Below are positions 61,474-64,000 of a stretch of 64,000 nt of DNA, piece by piece. Within the stretch, counting starts at the first letter, position 1, and every line of letters begins with the position of its first letter. Below the pieces are notes generated by a model. That model did not search any database and was not told where the DNA came from. It saw only the letters and a list, made by a program, of their open reading frames with translations. Made by a program: the position numbers and the translations under genes. The stretch is from Oceanimonas pelagia. GTDB lineage: Bacteria; Pseudomonadota; Gammaproteobacteria; Enterobacterales; Aeromonadaceae. The stretch lies in assembly GCF_030849025.1 (NCBI RefSeq), contig NZ_CP118224.1, positions 666,001 to 730,000 on the forward strand. The letters are read 5' to 3'.

Positions 61474-61500
61474 CACAAGCCCGCCCAGTGCGGGCTTGTG
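61474..61500 (+). terminator. Hairpin after putA
   Basis: CACAAGCCCGC, loop CCAGT, GCGGGCTTGTG: an 11-bp perfect stem 42 bases after the putA stop, without a T run. The rest of the 360-base gap to the transporter gene (61501-61791) turns AT-rich from about 61680 and must hold the transporter promoter, though no clear -35/-10 pair is seen. Confidence 0.5.
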
Positions 61501-61791
61501 CGTGTTCAGGGCCTGATGCTTGTTGATGGTGTTCCCGGGCCGGGCCAGCGTGACACGGTCCGAATTGAGGCCGCCTGAGCCGAGGTGGTGTCAATCCGGG
61601 TGAACTATGCTTGGTGGGGTCTGGTGGGGAGAAATGGACGGGGCGCAGAACGTTAACTTTGCGGCTGGTGTCGCCCCCGGTTTTTGCCTCGAAATAGCCG
61701 TTTTTTACTACGATTATGATTTATATGGCTTTTTGTGGTAGTTTTACATCGTTTTTTGATCATGACTCTGACTATAAAGGCGAGGAAGCCA

Positions 61792-63429
61792 ATGACAGAA
61801 CAAGACAATCATGATGCGATTGCGCCCGAGGGCAAGGCCAATCCCATCGACACCGATTATCAGATCGGGCAGGACAATATCGCCCTGCAGATAGGGCCTT
61901 TCGGACTGGATATTCACAACCGGGTGTTCATGATCTCCGGCCTGGCCATTGTGGCCTTTGTGTTTCTGACCCTGGCCTTTCAGAACCAGGTGGGCCCCAT
62001 GTTCAGCAGCCTGCGTGGCTGGCTGACCTCCACCCTCGACTGGTTCTTCCTGAGTGCCGCCAACCTCATTGTACTGGTGTGTCTGGGGCTGATCATCTCG
62101 CCCCTGGGCCGGGTGCGCATTGGCGGCACTCAGGCCAGCCCCGACTTCAGCTACCTGGGCTGGTTCTCCATGCTGTTTGCCGCCGGCATGGGCATTGGCC
62201 TGATGTTTTTTGGCGTGTCCGAGCCGCTTACTCACTTCGGCACCGCCATGGCCGGCACCACGGTGGAGAACGGTGTGCGTACCGACTGGGCGCCGCTGGG
62301 GGCGGCGGCGGGCAATGCCGCCGAGGCCACCCGGCTGGGCATGGCTGCCACTCTGTATCACTGGGCACTGCACCCCTGGGCCATTTATGCGGTGCTGGCG
62401 CTGGGGCTGGCGATTTTCTCCTTTAACAAGGGTCTGCCGCTGACCATGCGCTCGGTGCTTTATCCGCTGCTGGGCGAGCGGGTGTGGGGCTGGCCGGGCC
62501 ACATCATCGACATTCTGGCGGTGGTGGCCACCCTGTTCGGTCTGGCCACCTCGCTCGGTTACGGTGCCTCTCAGGCCGCCGCCGGCCTGAACTTTCTGTT
62601 CGACATTCCCGGTGGCATTACTACCCAGGTGATACTGGTCATTCTGATCACCGCGGTGGCACTGGTGTCGGTGCTGGCGGGATTGGATGCGGGGGTCAAG
62701 CGGCTGTCGGAAATCAACATGGCGCTGGCGGCGCTGCTGCTGGTGTTTGTGATTATTGTGGGGCCGACCCTGCTGATCTTCACCGGCTTTTTCTCCAACC
62801 TGGTGTCCTACCTTGAGTATTTTCCGGCACTGTCCATGCCCTTTGGCCGGGAAGACGCCAACTACTCCCAGGGCTGGACCGCCTTTTACTGGGCCTGGTG
62901 GATCTCTTGGTCACCCTTTGTGGGCATGTTTATCGCCCGGGTCTCCCGGGGCCGGACCGTGCGCGAGTTTCTGATCGCCGTGCTGCTGGTGCCCACCACC
63001 GCCTGCATGCTGTGGTTCAGTGCCTTTGGTGGCACCGCCATTCACCAGCTGGTCGGCGAGGGCTATCAGGCGGTGGCCGAGGCGGAGTTGCCCCTGCAAC
63101 TGTTTGTGATGCTGCAGGATCTGCCGCTGACCGCCATCACTTCCTTTATCGGCATCGTGCTGGTGGTGGTGTTCTTCGTTACCTCGTCCGACTCCGGCTC
63201 GCTGGTGATCGACACCATCGCCGCCGGCGGCAAGGTCAATGCACCCAAGCCCCAGCGGGTGTTCTGGTGTACCTTTGAGGGGCTGGTGGCCATTGCCCTG
63301 ATGCTGGGGGGCGGCCTGGCCGGCCTGCAGGCCATGGCGGTGTCGACCGGCTTTCCCTTCACCATAGTGCTGCTGATATCCTGCGTGGCCCTGATCAAGG
63401 GGCTGATGTCGGAGCCCAGGGGCGACTGA
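61792..63429 (+). CDS. BCCT family betaine/choline/carnitine-type transporter
   Basis: A sodium- or proton-coupled transporter of trimethylammonium or related compounds. The 545-residue protein has 12 predicted membrane helices and family signatures: the glycine-rich substrate-site helix FAAGMGIGLMFFGVSEPL (GMGIG is typical of sodium-coupled members), WALHPWAIYAVLAL, and the Trp-rich WAWWISWSPFVGMFIARVSRG. The C-terminus is short, lacking a long osmosensing tail. ATG 61792 with GAGGAA just ahead. Substrate unknown; proximity to putA hints at proline betaine or proline, which is only an inference. Confidence 0.92.
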   Translation: MTEQDNHDAIAPEGKANPIDTDYQIGQDNIALQIGPFGLDIHNRVFMISGLAIVAFVFLTLAFQNQVGPMFSSLRGWLTSTLDWFFLSAANLIVLVCLGLIISPLGRVRIGGTQASPDFSYLGWFSMLFAAGMGIGLMFFGVSEPLTHFGTAMAGTTVENGVRTDWAPLGAAAGNAAEATRLGMAATLYHWALHPWAIYAVLALGLAIFSFNKGLPLTMRSVLYPLLGERVWGWPGHIIDILAVVATLFGLATSLGYGASQAAAGLNFLFDIPGGITTQVILVILITAVALVSVLAGLDAGVKRLSEINMALAALLLVFVIIVGPTLLIFTGFFSNLVSYLEYFPALSMPFGREDANYSQGWTAFYWAWWISWSPFVGMFIARVSRGRTVREFLIAVLLVPTTACMLWFSAFGGTAIHQLVGEGYQAVAEAELPLQLFVMLQDLPLTAITSFIGIVLVVVFFVTSSDSGSLVIDTIAAGGKVNAPKPQRVFWCTFEGLVAIALMLGGGLAGLQAMAVSTGFPFTIVLLISCVALIKGLMSEPRGD

Positions 63430-63447
63430 GGTAAATCAACCGTGACC

Positions 63448-63472
63448 AAGGCAGCCCAGTGCTGCCTTTTTT
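63448..63472 (+). terminator. Terminator after the BCCT transporter gene
   Basis: AAGGCAGC, loop CCAGT, GCTGCCTT then a T run; 19 bases after the stop codon. Confidence 0.85.
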
Positions 63473-63491
63473 CGCTTTGCAGGAGAGAGCA

Positions 63492-64000
63492 ATGGAAGCG
63501 GAGCAGCTGGAAGTACTGAACTTTATTCGCCAGTGGGCGCCTTTCACGGCCTTGCCGGAGGAGGTGCTGGAGCGCATTGCCACCCAGGTGGAGGTGGCCT
63601 ACTACCGGGCCGGCACCATCATTCTCAAATATGGCGATCCGGTGCACGATCTCTATCTGGTGCGCAGCGGGGCGGTGGAGCTGTACCGGCGCAACGGCGA
63701 GCTGCATAACCGGCTGAGCGAGGGCAGCCTGTTCGGCCAGATGGGACTGCTGATGCACAACAAAAACCGCCTGCCGGCCACGGCGCTGGAAGATACCCTG
63801 ATCTACTGCCTGCCCGAGGCCCTGTTCAACGAGTTGTACGAAGGCTTTGAAGCCTTCTCCGACTTTGTGGAAGTGGGCGAGAGCACCCGGCTGCGCCATG
63901 CGGTGTCCCGCCATCAAGGGGCCAACGAGCTGATGACCTCCAGCATACGCGAGCTGATCTCCCGGGATCCGGTGTCCATCGGTTGCTCGGCCAGCGTGTT
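63492..64000 (+). CDS. Cyclic-nucleotide-binding-domain protein, probable CBS/DUF294 nucleotidyltransferase (partial)
   Basis: The gene starts at ATG 63492 with AGGAGAG close by and runs off the window end. The ~170 visible residues hold a cyclic-nucleotide-binding-type domain (FTALPEEVLERIATQVEVAYYRAG; YGDPVHDLYLVRSGAVELYR; GSLFGQMGLLMHN) followed by the likely start of a CBS domain (IRELISRDPVSIGCSASV). This order is typical of CNMP-CBS-DUF294 proteins related to GlnD-like nucleotidyltransferases, often next to solute transporters; the rest is outside the window. Confidence 0.8.
   Translation, partial: MEAEQLEVLNFIRQWAPFTALPEEVLERIATQVEVAYYRAGTIILKYGDPVHDLYLVRSGAVELYRRNGELHNRLSEGSLFGQMGLLMHNKNRLPATALEDTLIYCLPEALFNELYEGFEAFSDFVEVGESTRLRHAVSRHQGANELMTSSIRELISRDPVSIGCSASV

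Noticed and set aside
58735-61476. 913-codon open frame on the minus strand opposite putA
   Set aside because: Shadow of the GC-rich putA reading frame: His/Gly/Gln-rich composition, no domain, and full overlap with a well-conserved enzyme.
1-64000. CRISPR arrays, insertion sequences, prophage, defence islands
   Set aside because: No regularly spaced repeats, transposase, phage structural genes or restriction/defence genes are visible; the window is conserved core genome.

Overview
The window reads as a chromosomal segment of a polar-flagellated gammaproteobacterium, most likely an Aeromonadales member of the Oceanimonas / Oceanisphaera / Zobellella type. This rests on the GC-rich coding sequence, Vibrio/Pseudomonas-style single-polar-flagellum gene order (flaG-fliD-flaI-fliS, flrABC, fliE to flhB, flhAFG-fliA-che), and E. 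coli-like neighbourhoods (raiA-pheL-pheA facing aroF-tyrA; yafD-mltD-gloB-yafS-rnhA-dnaQ-tRNA-Asp). The genus is an inference. No phage, insertion sequence or CRISPR array was seen; nearly everything is conserved core genome.

Positions 1-33,000 are one flagellar and chemotaxis supercluster. Filament cap and chaperone genes come first, then the sigma54 activator FlrA and the FlrB/FlrC two-component pair. FlrA should drive flrBC, and FlrC should drive the basal-body and export operons. The sequence supports this cascade: GG-N10-GC sigma54 promoters lie ahead of fliE, fliK and flhA, and a close variant abuts the flrB start codon. Ahead of flrA itself is an AT-rich gap with two palindromes, one a perfect FNR-type box (TTGAT-N4-ATCAA). 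flhF/flhG (pole placement and number), fliA (sigma28), cheY-Z-A-B, a second stator pair (motC/motD), a ParA-like/ParP array-positioning pair, cheW and a DUF2802 gene follow.

Positions 33,200-40,300 are the complete cytochrome c maturation operon ccmABCDEFGHI, closed by a long perfect hairpin, then mlaA. Positions 41,200-46,700 hold aromatic amino acid biosynthesis: tyrosine-type DAHP synthase aroF with a TyrR box, bifunctional tyrA, and convergently pheA with its Phe-rich leader peptide and attenuator, then raiA. PheA carries an extra C-terminal ~215-residue domain that looks like a catalytically dead DAHP-synthase barrel.

Positions 46,900-56,700 are housekeeping genes: slt, an NAD(P)-binding protein, yciA, a YafD-like protein, mltD, gloB, a YafS-like methyltransferase, rnhA, dnaQ, a TIGR03503-type membrane protein and tRNA-Asp. 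Positions 56,900-64,000 hold an Lrp-family regulator divergent from a PutA that lacks the usual DNA-binding domain, a BCCT transporter, and the start of a cyclic-nucleotide-binding-domain protein that runs off the end.

The observations I rate highest are: (1) three short motifs in the CheA linker that resemble the CheY-binding tails of FliM and CheZ encoded in the same window, apparently in place of a folded P2 domain; (2) the pseudo-DAHP-synthase domain on PheA; and (3) the FNR-like box upstream of the flagellar master regulator. Small repetitive REP-like hairpins ending in ATGAC are scattered between genes, one splitting fliO from fliP.
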